Assembly: GCA_000403215.2 (NCBI GenBank)
Contig: KE159538.1
Coordinates: forward strand, 168,527 to 232,526
Length of the DNA: 64,000 nucleotides
Source of the DNA: Lachnospiraceae bacterium A4
GTDB lineage: Bacteria; Bacillota; Clostridia; Lachnospirales; Lachnospiraceae
Direction of reading: 5' to 3'
Positions 19,764 to 28,007 of the stretch are shown here, piece after piece. The notes beneath the pieces are model-generated. The model saw nothing but the letters and a program-made list of their open reading frames with translations, made no database searches and was not told where the DNA came from. The translations under genes were made by a program, and so were the position numbers. The stretch's first letter is position 1; each line of letters starts with the position of its first letter.

Positions 19764-19792
19764 ATTATATCATAAGAAATTATGGCATTCAA
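19764..19792 (-). promoter_or_regulatory. Promoter of the carAB-queH-argS operon
   Basis: On the minus strand TTGAAT (19787-19792) and TATAAT (19764-19769) are 17 nt apart. The same stretch overlaps an AGAAATTTCT inverted repeat just after the upstream small gene. No PyrR leader was recognised. Confidence 0.6.
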
Positions 19793-19816
19793 GAAATTTC
19801 TTTTCAGAAATTTCTT

Positions 19817-20044
19817 TTACATCATCCCTTTTAACTGTGCAAACAGGTCAAGGTCACTCTGGGTAATTTTCATATTTGTATTGTACTCTTTGCCTTCAGG
19901 ACTCACCACCTTGACCTCAATAATCGTGCCGTCCGCAATCGCTTCCTGCCCTACTGCCTGCATAAACGGCATAAATTTAGGATGATTTTTGGTAAAGGTA
20001 TCCCACGCCCCCTTAAATTTCATAATTGCTGTAAAATCCATCAT
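19817..20044 (-). CDS. Small cytosolic protein, unknown
   Basis: 75 residues from the ATG at 20044, 9 nt behind GGGAG. It has an N-terminal helix (FTAIMKFKGAWDTFTKNHPKF) and a C-terminal strand-plus-helix ending QSDLDLFAQLKGMM. It looks like a conserved small Lachnospiraceae protein, but I do not recognise a function. Confidence 0.6.
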   Translation of the reverse strand: MMDFTAIMKFKGAWDTFTKNHPKFMPFMQAVGQEAIADGTIIEVKVVSPEGKEYNTNMKITQSDLDLFAQLKGMM

Positions 20045-20092
20045 AGTCCCCATCTCCCTTTGATTTACTAAATACTACATTACAAAAATACA

Positions 20093-20117
20093 GTAAAAAA
20101 GCACCACACTGGGGTGA
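20093..20117 (-). terminator. Terminator downstream of the 86-residue gene
   Basis: On the minus strand a short CACC/GGTG hairpin is followed by a run of T residues, 18 nt after the stop codon of the upstream small gene. Confidence 0.55.
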
Positions 20118-20134
20118 TACTTCTCTCCTATGTA

Positions 20135-20395
20135 CTATATCAGGTAACTAACACTTTTCTCGTCCAGATTCTGCGTCGTCATGGCAGCCTTTGCTTCCTC
20201 CGTCTGAAATCTGTTAATATAGAAGGAATATTTCATTCTGCACTCAAAATGCCCTTTCTTCATCTCCCTCACTTTATCAACTTTGATCAGATACGAAACA
20301 CCCTGATTTAAAAAGGCTTTTTCAATCGTTTTCTTGACTTTCTCATCATAAGTTTCTGCAAAAGCGACTTCCCGCCCCTGATTTTTCTCTGCCAT
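20135..20395 (-). CDS. Small protein, unknown
   Basis: 86 residues from the ATG at 20395 (AAAGGA site; frame open to 20404). It has a charged N-terminus and alternating strands (SYLIKVDKV, HFECRMKYSFYI). No family was recognised. It is the last host gene before tRNA-Gly. Confidence 0.6.
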   Translation of the reverse strand: MAEKNQGREVAFAETYDEKVKKTIEKAFLNQGVSYLIKVDKVREMKKGHFECRMKYSFYINRFQTEEAKAAMTTQNLDEKSVSYLI

Positions 20396-20565
20396 TTCCG
20401 TCACATCCTTTATACTGATATACTACTATAGTATAGACCGAAATGGAAAAAAAGTACAGTTGACATATTTACTAATAAATAGAAGCATATTAATTTATTT
20501 TTTGTAACAATCTTGTGATTACTTGTAAAATTTTGTTCATTTTTTAATTTTTTTCAGATTAGGGC

Positions 20566-20595
20566 TTGCATTCTCCCTCACTTTCATGGTATACT
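20566..20595 (+). promoter_or_regulatory. Promoter of tRNA-Gly
   Basis: TTGCAT (20566-20571) and TATACT (20590-20595), 18 nt apart, end 11 nt before the tRNA. Confidence 0.7.
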
Positions 20596-20606
20596 AATTT
20601 TGCTTT

Positions 20607-20676
20607 GCAGGATTAGTACATTGGTAGTACATCGGCTTCCCAAGCCGAGGAGGCGGGTTCGACTCCCGTATCCTGC
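20607..20676 (+). tRNA. tRNA-Gly (CCC), probable prophage attachment site
   Basis: A 70-nt cloverleaf: acceptor GCAGGAT/ATCCTGC, anticodon stem TCGGC/GCCGA with loop TTCCCAA (anticodon CCC), T arm GCGGG-TTCGACT-CCCGT. The integrase gene ends 82 nt beyond its 3' end and base composition drops there, so the 3' half is the likely attL core. The second copy must lie outside the window. Confidence 0.93.
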
Positions 20677-20758
20677 TTTTTTTATGCTTGTATTTATAAG
20701 GCTTTGCGGACTCGGCATATCAAAAAGTAATCAAAAAGGTAATCAGACATTTGTTCGA

Positions 20759-21976
20759 TTATTTGGCAACATTCTGAAACTCAGGTATAGAGCTTATGAG
20801 CTGTGCCTTTACATCAATACTCTTCCTGTTCCGATGATAATGTTCCTCTGTGCATAAAATATCTGTATGTCCCATTTGTTCTATAATCAACCTGTTATCT
20901 ATATGATTGTCAAGTAATATTGATCCATAAGTTTTTCTTATTTTATGTGGAGACTTATTATATATTCCAAGTTTTTTACATATCCGCCATAATCGTGCCC
21001 TGACAGCTTGTGTTGAAATCCTGCTACCATCTTTGACAAATATATATTCGTCAAATGGATTCTGCAACCTAAGTGATTTTGTAAGCCATTCGTAGTCTTT
21101 TGGAATAATTGCTGTGCGTACACCAGCCTGAGATTTGGGAAACTCTTTTATCAAGCGAACATATTCTCCATTTTCATTTTTGAATCTAGTTTCTGTCCTT
21201 CGTATTTTAAATGTGTTGCCTTCAAAGTCATCATGTTTTAACCCAACAACTTCCCCAACTCTGATACCAGTCACAAACATAAGCATGATTCCCAGATTTG
21301 TCAGATCGGGATTATTTTTAAGATAATCGATAATAATTGGCATTTCCTCTTCATTAAATACCTCTTCATAATCTTCTTTAATAACTTTTTTAAATTTAAT
21401 TTCAGAAATGTCAATATCATTAAATATCTCTTCAACGTTAAACATAACCAACTTCCTTTTTTTAGCCCTTTTTAGGAATCCTCTGGTAATTGTTTTTAAA
21501 TTCGAAAATGCTTTTGCAGTAAGATTATGATACGCAATCTGTTCTTCCAAAAACTCCACAATTTGATTTTCATCTATTGATTTGATTCGATATTTGCCAA
21601 ATTCTTCGTAATGTCTGTTAAATACTTGACAGTTTCTCAGGTGTGTTGCTTCTGATATCTTCTTTAATTCAAGTCTCCGATTATTCCATTCCTCAAATAC
21701 GTCAGTAATTGTAGGATCTTCCAGTTCGTCTTCCCAATATTCAATTATGTCATCTTCCAGATCTTTTTTGATTGTTTTTTTCTTTAATACCCTTCCCTTC
21801 TCTTTGTTTGGAAGATAAGTGTACCAATTACCATCTTTCCCCTTCCATATTTTGTATGGATGCTTTTTTAAAATTTCTTCTCTTTTTTTCATTTCAATTT
21901 GCTCTTGCACAAATGACATATCTATCATATCATTGTCAATAGCAAATTTCAATAATTTATCTGTTTTTGTTTCTAT
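20759..21976 (-). CDS. int: Tyrosine recombinase (phage integrase)
   Basis: About 405 residues. The C-terminal catalytic domain carries the Arg in TGIRVGEVVGL, the His-x-x-Arg in SPHKIRKTYG, the His in MGHTDILCTEEHYHR, and the nucleophile Tyr in EEHYHR. An AP2-like N-terminal domain and SAM-like core-binding domain precede it. The best start is an ATA codon (21974-21976) 7 nt behind AGGAAGGGG; the first standard start in frame, TTG at 21952, has no ribosome-binding site. It probably recombines into the adjacent tRNA-Gly. Confidence 0.92.
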   Translation of the reverse strand: METKTDKLLKFAIDNDMIDMSFVQEQIEMKKREEILKKHPYKIWKGKDGNWYTYLPNKEKGRVLKKKTIKKDLEDDIIEYWEDELEDPTITDVFEEWNNRRLELKKISEATHLRNCQVFNRHYEEFGKYRIKSIDENQIVEFLEEQIAYHNLTAKAFSNLKTITRGFLKRAKKRKLVMFNVEEIFNDIDISEIKFKKVIKEDYEEVFNEEEMPIIIDYLKNNPDLTNLGIMLMFVTGIRVGEVVGLKHDDFEGNTFKIRRTETRFKNENGEYVRLIKEFPKSQAGVRTAIIPKDYEWLTKSLRLQNPFDEYIFVKDGSRISTQAVRARLWRICKKLGIYNKSPHKIRKTYGSILLDNHIDNRLIIEQMGHTDILCTEEHYHRNRKSIDVKAQLISSIPEFQNVAK

Positions 21977-22018
21977 ACTATAACCCCTTCCTGGTTAAAG
22001 ATTATTACGGGAGGTATT

Positions 22019-22453
22019 TTACCTTCCCGTACTTCCAAATCCTCCATCTCCCCTATCTGTGTCTGATAACTCATCTACCTCATTAAACTCCATATTCAGA
22101 TATGGCATTACTACAAGCTGGGCTATTTTGTCTCCTGGCTGAACAGTTTTTGTACTAACAGAATCATTATGTAATGCAACTTTATATTCTCCACGATATC
22201 CCGAGTCGCACACTCCCACACAGTTTGCTGGACGTAAACCTTCATTAGATGCAAGTCCGCTTCTAGCAAATACTGCTCCAAAATATCCGTCTGGTACTTC
22301 AATTGCTATCCCAGTATGTATAAACTCTGTTGTATGTGGTTCAATTATTACTGGTTCTTGAACATCTGCATATAGATCATATCCTGCGTCTCCCATATGC
22401 TGCCTTGTTGGTATTTTTGCTGTATCAGTTAACCTCTTTATGTTGATTCTCAT
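22019..22453 (-). CDS. dut: dUTP diphosphatase
   Basis: This 144-residue protein has all five trimeric dUTPase motifs: DAGYDLYA, ARSGLASNEGL, CDSGYRGEYKVALHN, PGDKIAQLVV and DRGDGGFGSTGR. It converts dUTP to dUMP, feeding thymidylate synthesis (ThyX is also phage-encoded) and keeping uracil out of DNA. The ATG follows an AGGATAGGA site and overlaps the upstream gene by 29 nt. Confidence 0.96.
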   Translation of the reverse strand: MRINIKRLTDTAKIPTRQHMGDAGYDLYADVQEPVIIEPHTTEFIHTGIAIEVPDGYFGAVFARSGLASNEGLRPANCVGVCDSGYRGEYKVALHNDSVSTKTVQPGDKIAQLVVMPYLNMEFNEVDELSDTDRGDGGFGSTGR

Positions 22454-22796
22454 TCGTCCTATCCTTTCCTTTTACAATTTTCAACTTTCTAAATTCATTT
22501 AATATTGCTTTATTGATTTTATTCATTATAGTATCATAATTTCCACACTCTATATTATAGAACGGTGCATAGGGCGTAGCATTATTATCTATTACATCAA
22601 TCTGTATTTTATTTGTATCTATGTATGCTATGATTCTGCCATGAAGAACCGTAATTTTTTCATGTCTTAATGCAGGGAAATAATATACATATTTTTCTTC
22701 TGTCTCATCATGCTTAAATCCCAAATCTAATAAATGTCTTGTATTATTGACAGATATTATATAATCATTGTCTTGTATGGATTTAACTCTAGCCAT
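22425..22796 (-). CDS. Hypothetical phage protein
   Basis: 123 residues from the ATG at 22796 (GGAG at 9 nt; frame open to 22802). It begins with a probable beta segment (RVKSIQDNDYIISVNN) and ends with a basic helix. It overlaps dut by 29 nt and follows a small zinc-ribbon gene. No family was recognised. Confidence 0.6.
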   Translation of the reverse strand: MARVKSIQDNDYIISVNNTRHLLDLGFKHDETEEKYVYYFPALRHEKITVLHGRIIAYIDTNKIQIDVIDNNATPYAPFYNIECGNYDTIMNKINKAILNEFRKLKIVKGKDRTNENQHKEVN

Positions 22797-22802
22797 AATC
22801 AA

Positions 22803-22967
22803 CTACTCCTTCTCAGCATTCTTTTTAAACTCTCTATAATCACATGGAATACACTGTCCCCAAAAATATGTTTTATCTTTGACACTGCAATATACCTTTA
22901 CTCTAGCCTTGTCTTCTTCGTTAATTATTGAGTGAATGCATTGTTCACATTCACTCGTTATGATCAT
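22803..22967 (-). CDS. Small zinc-ribbon-like protein
   Basis: 54 residues, beginning at an ATG that overlaps the nrdG stop as ATGA; another in-frame ATG is at 22976. Two CxxC pairs, CEQC near the N-terminus and CIPC near the C-terminus, plus one more Cys in KVYCSVKDKTYFWG suggest a zinc knuckle. The overlap with nrdG implies coupled translation, but a link to reductase function is only inference. Confidence 0.6.
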   Translation of the reverse strand: MIITSECEQCIHSIINEEDKARVKVYCSVKDKTYFWGQCIPCDYREFKKNAEKE

Positions 22968-23599
22968 ATTTGCCATAATACTATCTTACCTTCTTGTAAT
23001 GATTGTTGAACATCTATCAATCTTTGATTCTTACTTCCCCTGTATGGGAGCGTTATATCGCGTTGGGATTCTTTATATTGCCCATCCACAAATACATTGC
23101 ATTGTGCTATGATAGCTTTTCTTAAAGTATCATGCATTTTTAAAAAATTATATTCTTCATCCAATATTTCTTCCCATGTGTATCCACTATAAATCCAGAT
23201 AGTTTTATGCGGACTTGAAAGACGGATTTCATAGGCATTTGTATTCAATATATTGTGGTTGTTTTGATTGTTTTCATCTATATATCGCGTAGTATTATAT
23301 CGTTTATTTACCTCAGTTACTAAATCCAACACATCACCCAAATTACCTTCAAAGAGCGGATCACCGCCGCTTAGTGTCAGACCTGAAATATAATCTTTAT
23401 CCAATTCTCTAAACAACTCTTCTTTTGCCGATTCATCAAACAGGATACCGCTATTAGCATCCCATGTTTGAGGATTTTGGCATCCTTCGCATTTATGAGA
23501 ACAGCCTGAGAGCCATAAAACGACTCTCAAACCTCCTCCGTTATTCATATCTGGATAAGTTATGTTGTGATAATTGATATTTACACCACCTTTCTCCAA
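22964..23599 (-). CDS. nrdG: Anaerobic ribonucleotide reductase activase
   Basis: This radical SAM protein has the CxxxCxxC cluster motif in LSGCSHKCEGCQNPQTW and the glycine-rich TLSGGDPLF motif. It generates the glycyl radical on NrdD using S-adenosylmethionine. The longest frame starts at TTG 23599 behind GGTGG. Family alignment (expected start at NYHNITY) and an AAAGGTGG site favour an ATC codon at 23578 instead. It is encoded right after nrdD with a tiny ORF between them. Confidence 0.92.
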   Translation of the reverse strand: MEKGGVNINYHNITYPDMNNGGGLRVVLWLSGCSHKCEGCQNPQTWDANSGILFDESAKEELFRELDKDYISGLTLSGGDPLFEGNLGDVLDLVTEVNKRYNTTRYIDENNQNNHNILNTNAYEIRLSSPHKTIWIYSGYTWEEILDEEYNFLKMHDTLRKAIIAQCNVFVDGQYKESQRDITLPYRGSKNQRLIDVQQSLQEGKIVLWQI

Positions 23600-23712
23600 T
23601 AAAATCCACCAGATTTACAATTATTTTTAATCGCTCTACATATACCAGGATATTTTACTCCAACATCTCTTGCTACAATTTTATTTGTATAACAATACAC
23701 TAAATATTTCAC
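23581..23712 (-). CDS. 43-residue ORF between nrdD and nrdG
   Basis: The GTG start (23710-23712) overlaps the nrdD stop, and the stop lies inside the 5' end of the nrdG frame. The sequence, with VYCYTNKIVARDVGV, PGICRAIKNN and a final SGGFYWR, resembles the small helix-turn-helix repeat found at the C-termini of phage homing endonucleases (NUMOD1-like). It may be a relic or an independent small DNA-binding protein. The call rests on motif resemblance only. Confidence 0.4.
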   Translation of the reverse strand: MKYLVYCYTNKIVARDVGVKYPGICRAIKNNCKSGGFYWRKVV

Positions 23713-25865
23713 ATCGACACCCTATCTGCGATTTCTGCCACTTTACTAGGATTATATCTCGTTTCACCATGAACCCTAGTAAACCCAAGGTAGCCGTTCA
23801 TCCGATCAATCTTGGTAATCTTACTACTACCACACTTAGGGCAAGCATCCATTTCTACTTGCTGATATCCACAATCCTCACAGTAGCACATCGCAAGATT
23901 TACACCTTCATAGAAACCTTTCTCCATTGCCCTAAGAACCAGAGTCTTAATTGCTTCTATGTTATATCCCAAATTGTAACGGCAATACTGGATTTTTCCT
24001 CCGTTGAAATATCCCCAAAACCTTTCCTCTTTATCTTGTTTTTCAATAGGGGACATTTGTTCAGATACATGACAATGGAAACTATTGCTTACATAAGGTT
24101 TGTCTGATACATTCTCAATGATTCCATATACTTTACGGAACTGTTCTATCTGTAATCCACAAAGGCTTTCTGCTGGTGTACCGTAGATTGCATATAAAAT
24201 ATGATCTTCCTCTTTAATTCTATCTATGTACTGTTGAATATATTGCATTACCTCTAATGCAAACTCACCATCTTCACGGATAGATTTACCATTATATAAT
24301 CTTTGTAATTCGTTCAATGCTGTTATTCCATAACTCATAGTCATTGGAGGAAGAATTGATTTAATCTTATCCTCTGGCTTTAAATTTCCACCATACAAAC
24401 CGCCTTCACAGAAAGCTACTGGATTTACACTCGCTCTTAGTTCTCCAATGTAATCATAAGTACGCTTGTGTAATTCTCTGATAAGTTCAAGATAATATTC
24501 TAAAATTTCATAAAAATCTTTTGATTTCTGTCTTGCTTTTGCTAGTATCATAGGTAAGTGAAGTGAAACAACACCCAAATTACAACGTCCTTCAAATATT
24601 GGCTTATCGTTTTCGTCTACTGGATGCATACCACCTTTTTCATACCAAGGAGATAAAAAGGCTCTGCAGCCCATAGGACTCACTACTCTACCATACTTTT
24701 TATACATTTCAGGTACATATCCATTCCCAGTTAATGACAACCAATCTGGATACATCGTCTTACTGCTACAAGCAATTCCTGCATTAAATACATCTGCATT
24801 TGGATATTTTTCACTACCATCTCCATGCAAACTCTTGTCATATAAGAATACAATTTTGGGAAATAACACAGGACGCTTAAAGCCTTTCTTCCCCTGACCT
24901 TCTTTATGTACATTGAGCAATGTAATAGCTGCCATTTTACCAAATTTATCTGTTGCTAATCCAATAGTCATCGTAACAAAAGGATAGTCGCCTCGTGAAC
25001 TTCCGACCGTATTCAATTTATATTCAATCCCTTGCCACCCTTGCTCAAAGTCACGTTTCACCTTTTTTGTAGCATATTCTACTGAAGATTTTGAAACTAC
25101 ATATGTATCATCATCTGCTATATAATCATCAACAATATTAAGATATTCTGAAATGTACTTATTATAAGACTTTTCTGCATATGGACTTAAAATTTTATCT
25201 ACCTCTGGAACAGTAAAACCTCCATACTGTTGTGCCGCTGTTGAAAGAATAATATCACCCATAACATCAAATGCGGTATCGAGTGAATTTGGCTCGTTAT
25301 ACCACACATTCCCCATCTCAAATCCACCTTGCATAATCTTCCCAACACGCATTAAATCACAATTAAAAGTATCAAGTCTTGCACTTCTATCATGTATATA
25401 GATATATCCGTCTTTCATCGCCTGTTTCTCGTTCAATGTAAGGAAGAACTTTTTATATAATTCTCCATTCAATTCGTTATAGATAAGACTTCTTTTCGTT
25501 GCAACCAAGGCAGAATCAGTGTTCGCATTACTCTTATCCCCTATATATCTGATTGCCTGACTTCTCTCATAAACCTTGTCCATCATATGTACAAAATCTT
25601 TTTTGTAATTTCTGTATTCCTTGTACATCTTTGCCACTACTGGATAAAACTCTTCAAGCACAGATTCTACAATATTATGCATTTCAAAAATTTCAGTGTC
25701 TTCTAAATCATTTTCTACCAATTTATCCCATACAGCATTACAAATTATCTGATAGTCAGAATCAGATAATTCAACCATTGCTCTTCTTGCAGCTTTATTA
25801 CAAGCATTGATTATCTTTTGCTCATCATACTGTTCTAATGTTCCGTCTTTTTTTATTATCTGCAA
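23709..25865 (-). CDS. nrdD: Anaerobic ribonucleoside-triphosphate reductase
   Basis: About 718 residues. It has an N-terminal ATP-cone (MQIIKKDGTLEQYDEQKI onward), a glycyl-radical barrel, a C-terminal zinc site (CEDCGYQQVEMDACPKCG) and the radical loop MNGYLGFTRVHGETRYN, whose first-half Gly carries the radical. It reduces NTPs to dNTPs without oxygen. The likely start is TTG at 25865, 9 nt behind AGGAGG; an ATG at 25883 overlaps that site. Confidence 0.95.
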   Translation of the reverse strand: MQIIKKDGTLEQYDEQKIINACNKAARRAMVELSDSDYQIICNAVWDKLVENDLEDTEIFEMHNIVESVLEEFYPVVAKMYKEYRNYKKDFVHMMDKVYERSQAIRYIGDKSNANTDSALVATKRSLIYNELNGELYKKFFLTLNEKQAMKDGYIYIHDRSARLDTFNCDLMRVGKIMQGGFEMGNVWYNEPNSLDTAFDVMGDIILSTAAQQYGGFTVPEVDKILSPYAEKSYNKYISEYLNIVDDYIADDDTYVVSKSSVEYATKKVKRDFEQGWQGIEYKLNTVGSSRGDYPFVTMTIGLATDKFGKMAAITLLNVHKEGQGKKGFKRPVLFPKIVFLYDKSLHGDGSEKYPNADVFNAGIACSSKTMYPDWLSLTGNGYVPEMYKKYGRVVSPMGCRAFLSPWYEKGGMHPVDENDKPIFEGRCNLGVVSLHLPMILAKARQKSKDFYEILEYYLELIRELHKRTYDYIGELRASVNPVAFCEGGLYGGNLKPEDKIKSILPPMTMSYGITALNELQRLYNGKSIREDGEFALEVMQYIQQYIDRIKEEDHILYAIYGTPAESLCGLQIEQFRKVYGIIENVSDKPYVSNSFHCHVSEQMSPIEKQDKEERFWGYFNGGKIQYCRYNLGYNIEAIKTLVLRAMEKGFYEGVNLAMCYCEDCGYQQVEMDACPKCGSSKITKIDRMNGYLGFTRVHGETRYNPSKVAEIADRVSM

Positions 25866-25879
25866 TAATTGTTTCCTCC

Positions 25880-26065
25880 TCATTTATGTATTTGATAAAT
25901 ACAGCCACTTATAAAACCAATTAATCCTAAAACGAAATAAAAATGATTGGTTGTTAGTTCACATTGATTCACAAATGGCTGTAAGACTTCAATACAAATT
26001 TTATCTACATTAAATTGCACCAATATTCATGCTACAATTAGTCCTTCTACTAATCCACTTAACAA
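25880..26065 (-). pseudogene. Small membrane protein frame interrupted by an in-frame TGA
   Basis: Behind AAAGGAG, a TTG (26063-26065) opens a frame reading MLSGLVEGLIVA, then TGA (26027-26029), then a further 48 sense codons with a hydrophobic segment (FYFVLGLIGFISGC) and a stop just before the nrdD ribosome-binding site. The frame is unchanged across the TGA, so one G-to-A change of a Trp codon, or readthrough, would explain it. No other gene was seen in 25866-26117. Confidence 0.5.
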
Positions 26066-26117
26066 TAATTTCTCCTTTCCTCACCCAATGAAACAGGCAT
26101 TTTATTTTCACAATTTC

Positions 26118-26549
26118 TTAATTAGTATCGTCAATATTCATATTTTTCAATGCGGCTTCGGCTTCTTCTCTGGTAAGGAAAACTGTTTTTCCAAATTCTT
26201 CAGCAATAACGTCTATATCGCTTTCTCGGTCTGCCAAACACCTTTTATCATTAAAATTTGTTGTAATATGTATGACAATTGTCCCACACCATGTAACTCT
26301 AAATCCAGATATCCGACCTTCAATTGGCATTTCTTCAAAAGGCGTAAAATCATCGAGATAATAAACTGTATCATTTAATGCATATGGAAGTTCAAGTAAT
26401 CGCCCTTGTTCTTCTAAATTTTCATATTCTGCAAGTTTTCTTACAGCATCTCCAGTATGTATGATTCCGTCTTTCACAAACCAAGTTTCCACATCAGATT
26501 TCTTTACAAATATACCTTCACCATATATTTCAAATGTTAATCTATCCAT
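26118..26549 (-). CDS. Hypothetical phage protein (MDRLT... family)
   Basis: 143 residues from the ATG at 26549 (GAGGAAA site; frame open to 26567). The N-terminus MDRLTFEIYGEGIF, the middle LAEYENLEEQGR, ALNDTVYYLDDF and the end FLTREEAEAALKNMN form a pattern common in small proteins of Firmicutes phages. The function is unknown. Confidence 0.65.
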   Translation of the reverse strand: MDRLTFEIYGEGIFVKKSDVETWFVKDGIIHTGDAVRKLAEYENLEEQGRLLELPYALNDTVYYLDDFTPFEEMPIEGRISGFRVTWCGTIVIHITTNFNDKRCLADRESDIDVIAEEFGKTVFLTREEAEAALKNMNIDDTN

Positions 26550-26580
26550 AATTATTTTCCTCAACAATCATTATGACTTT

Positions 26581-26667
26581 TTAATATACTGTTATAGTAC
26601 TTATTGCTCCTACTAATGCTAAAATAAACATGAAAGCCAATATCCTAGCAGGAAATAATTTCTTCAA
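26581..26667 (-). CDS. 28-residue membrane peptide
   Basis: A TTG at 26665-26667 behind GGAGAG starts a peptide with a KK N-terminus and one hydrophobic helix (ILAFMFILALVGAIS). It is short, but the ribosome-binding site is well placed and the frame ends before the next gene. It could be a holin-like or regulatory micropeptide; the role is unknown. Confidence 0.4.
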   Translation of the reverse strand: MKKLFPARILAFMFILALVGAISTITVY

Positions 26668-26689
26668 ATTAAACACTCTCCTCTGTAAT

Positions 26690-26890
26690 TTATCTCTTAA
26701 TATTTCCCTTACCACCATCACGCAAATTCAAAGTCCAATGTTGAGTATTATCATCAGTATTTGCATAATTAAAAACTCTTTGTATACTTTCTATTACATA
26801 CTCTTCTTCATTAAGAGTAGCGGTTACAGCACTATTATTTCTATCTAATAATGCTGTCGCCAACTCATGACTTGTACCAATTTTATTTAT
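26690..26890 (-). CDS. 66-residue hypothetical protein with an ATA start
   Basis: The frame reads [ATA]NKIGTSHELATALLDRNN and ends NLRDGGKGNIKR. It has no ATG, GTG or TTG near its 5' end. ATA (26888-26890) lies 9 nt behind GGAAG and overlaps the upstream TAA as ATAA, which mimics the usual ATGA coupling. Codon use looks like that of the neighbouring genes. The function is unknown. Confidence 0.6.
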   Translation of the reverse strand: MNKIGTSHELATALLDRNNSAVTATLNEEEYVIESIQRVFNYANTDDNTQHWTLNLRDGGKGNIKR

Positions 26891-27462
26891 TCATGTTCAC
26901 TTCCTTTCATTAAATAATTCTCTAGTTCTATCCAATTAAAACACCTTTTGCCATTCCAATCTTCATTCCATTCATACTTGTCACCAAAACAAACTTTCAT
27001 ATTAGCATTACTATTATCTAAATATCGTTGCTCATCATCAATCAAAATGCCACCAGACATATCAATACATGATTTATCTTTATACTTATCCATATCAATG
27101 CCGATAAATTTTGCAAATGGTAAATTATCTTTAATCCAAAACTCTTTACCAAAAAGATTAGGTTGGATGCCCATCGAAACAATTACTATTTCATATTTGT
27201 CTTTTAATCTGAATAATACTTCTTTTGCATTATCCATAAATTCCACTTTTGCAAAAAATCTTGGTTGTGTGAAATATCTCTTTATATGTTTAGTTTTTGC
27301 ACAGTTGCACTCTTTAAAATCCCATGTGCTAATATCTGTCCAATGTATGTAGTGATAGTTTGGATAATATCTGTAATCTTCGTTGTACATATCACAAATA
27401 GCTTTTATGCTATTGCAAATAGTGTTATCATAGTCACAGTAGATCTTTGGTTTTCTTAAAAT
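26887..27462 (-). CDS. 5'(3')-deoxyribonucleotidase-like HAD hydrolase, ATT start
   Basis: 191 residues when started at ATT (27460-27462). The catalytic HAD motif DYDNT (residues 10-14) lies upstream of the first ATG (27390), so the gene must start at ATT, or at ATC a few codons later; no standard start is available after the upstream TGA. EIVIVSMG supplies motif II and GGILIDDEQRYL motif IV. It probably dephosphorylates deoxynucleoside monophosphates. It sits with thyX and dNMP kinase. Confidence 0.8.
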   Translation of the reverse strand: MLRKPKIYCDYDNTICNSIKAICDMYNEDYRYYPNYHYIHWTDISTWDFKECNCAKTKHIKRYFTQPRFFAKVEFMDNAKEVLFRLKDKYEIVIVSMGIQPNLFGKEFWIKDNLPFAKFIGIDMDKYKDKSCIDMSGGILIDDEQRYLDNSNANMKVCFGDKYEWNEDWNGKRCFNWIELENYLMKGSEHE

Positions 27463-27468
27463 ATGGCA

Positions 27469-28002
27469 TCACTCACTTTCTATCATTACGGCTTCATTAA
27501 CAAATTGTTTTACCTTTTCTTGTAGATTCTCAATAGTCCCATTGTTTTCAATTACAAAGTCATAATGATAATCAAACACATTTTTATCCGACACATTAGA
27601 TGTAATATGTGTTACAGAGTCTCTAACAATTAAAATAGATTTTGCTTTGAATTCATTAACCACTCTCTTAATTTCTTTTGGTTCTCTTATGTGCAGGAAT
27701 AAAACTTGCCCCTCATCGCTTCCCATGAATTCTTTAATTTTATTTTTCATGCTTTGGAATGGCATATCACAATAATTGCTCGTCAAGGACTTTAAATCAG
27801 ATAAAAACTTTCTATCCTTTTCAGACTTTTTACCGTCCCAGCCGATTTCTCTTGCAATTTCTTTTACTTTATCAACAGATGAGAAATTAACTACTGTATG
27901 AAATCTTTTGAGTTTATCATTTACTTCTACTAACACTAATTCTACGAAGGTGTCCTTTCCGACACCTCCAGAACCATTAATTACGAAGATTTGTTTATTC
28001 AA
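27469..28002 (-). CDS. Deoxynucleoside monophosphate kinase-like P-loop protein
   Basis: This 177-residue protein begins with a Walker A motif (INGSGGVGKDT) and has a later HIREPKEIKRV region and IVRDSV, as in phage dNMP kinases and adenylate-kinase-like enzymes. It starts at TTG behind GGAGG. It probably phosphorylates dNMPs made by ThyX and the salvage enzymes. Substrate range cannot be read from sequence. Confidence 0.75.
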   Translation of the reverse strand: MNKQIFVINGSGGVGKDTFVELVLVEVNDKLKRFHTVVNFSSVDKVKEIAREIGWDGKKSEKDRKFLSDLKSLTSNYCDMPFQSMKNKIKEFMGSDEGQVLFLHIREPKEIKRVVNEFKAKSILIVRDSVTHITSNVSDKNVFDYHYDFVIENNGTIENLQEKVKQFVNEAVMIESE

Positions 28003-28007
28003 ATATC

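Noticed and set aside
25880-26065. Use of a genetic code with TGA as Trp in the phage
   Set aside because: Many phage genes end at TGA (for example nrdD and primase) and no other in-frame TGA was seen in the large genes.
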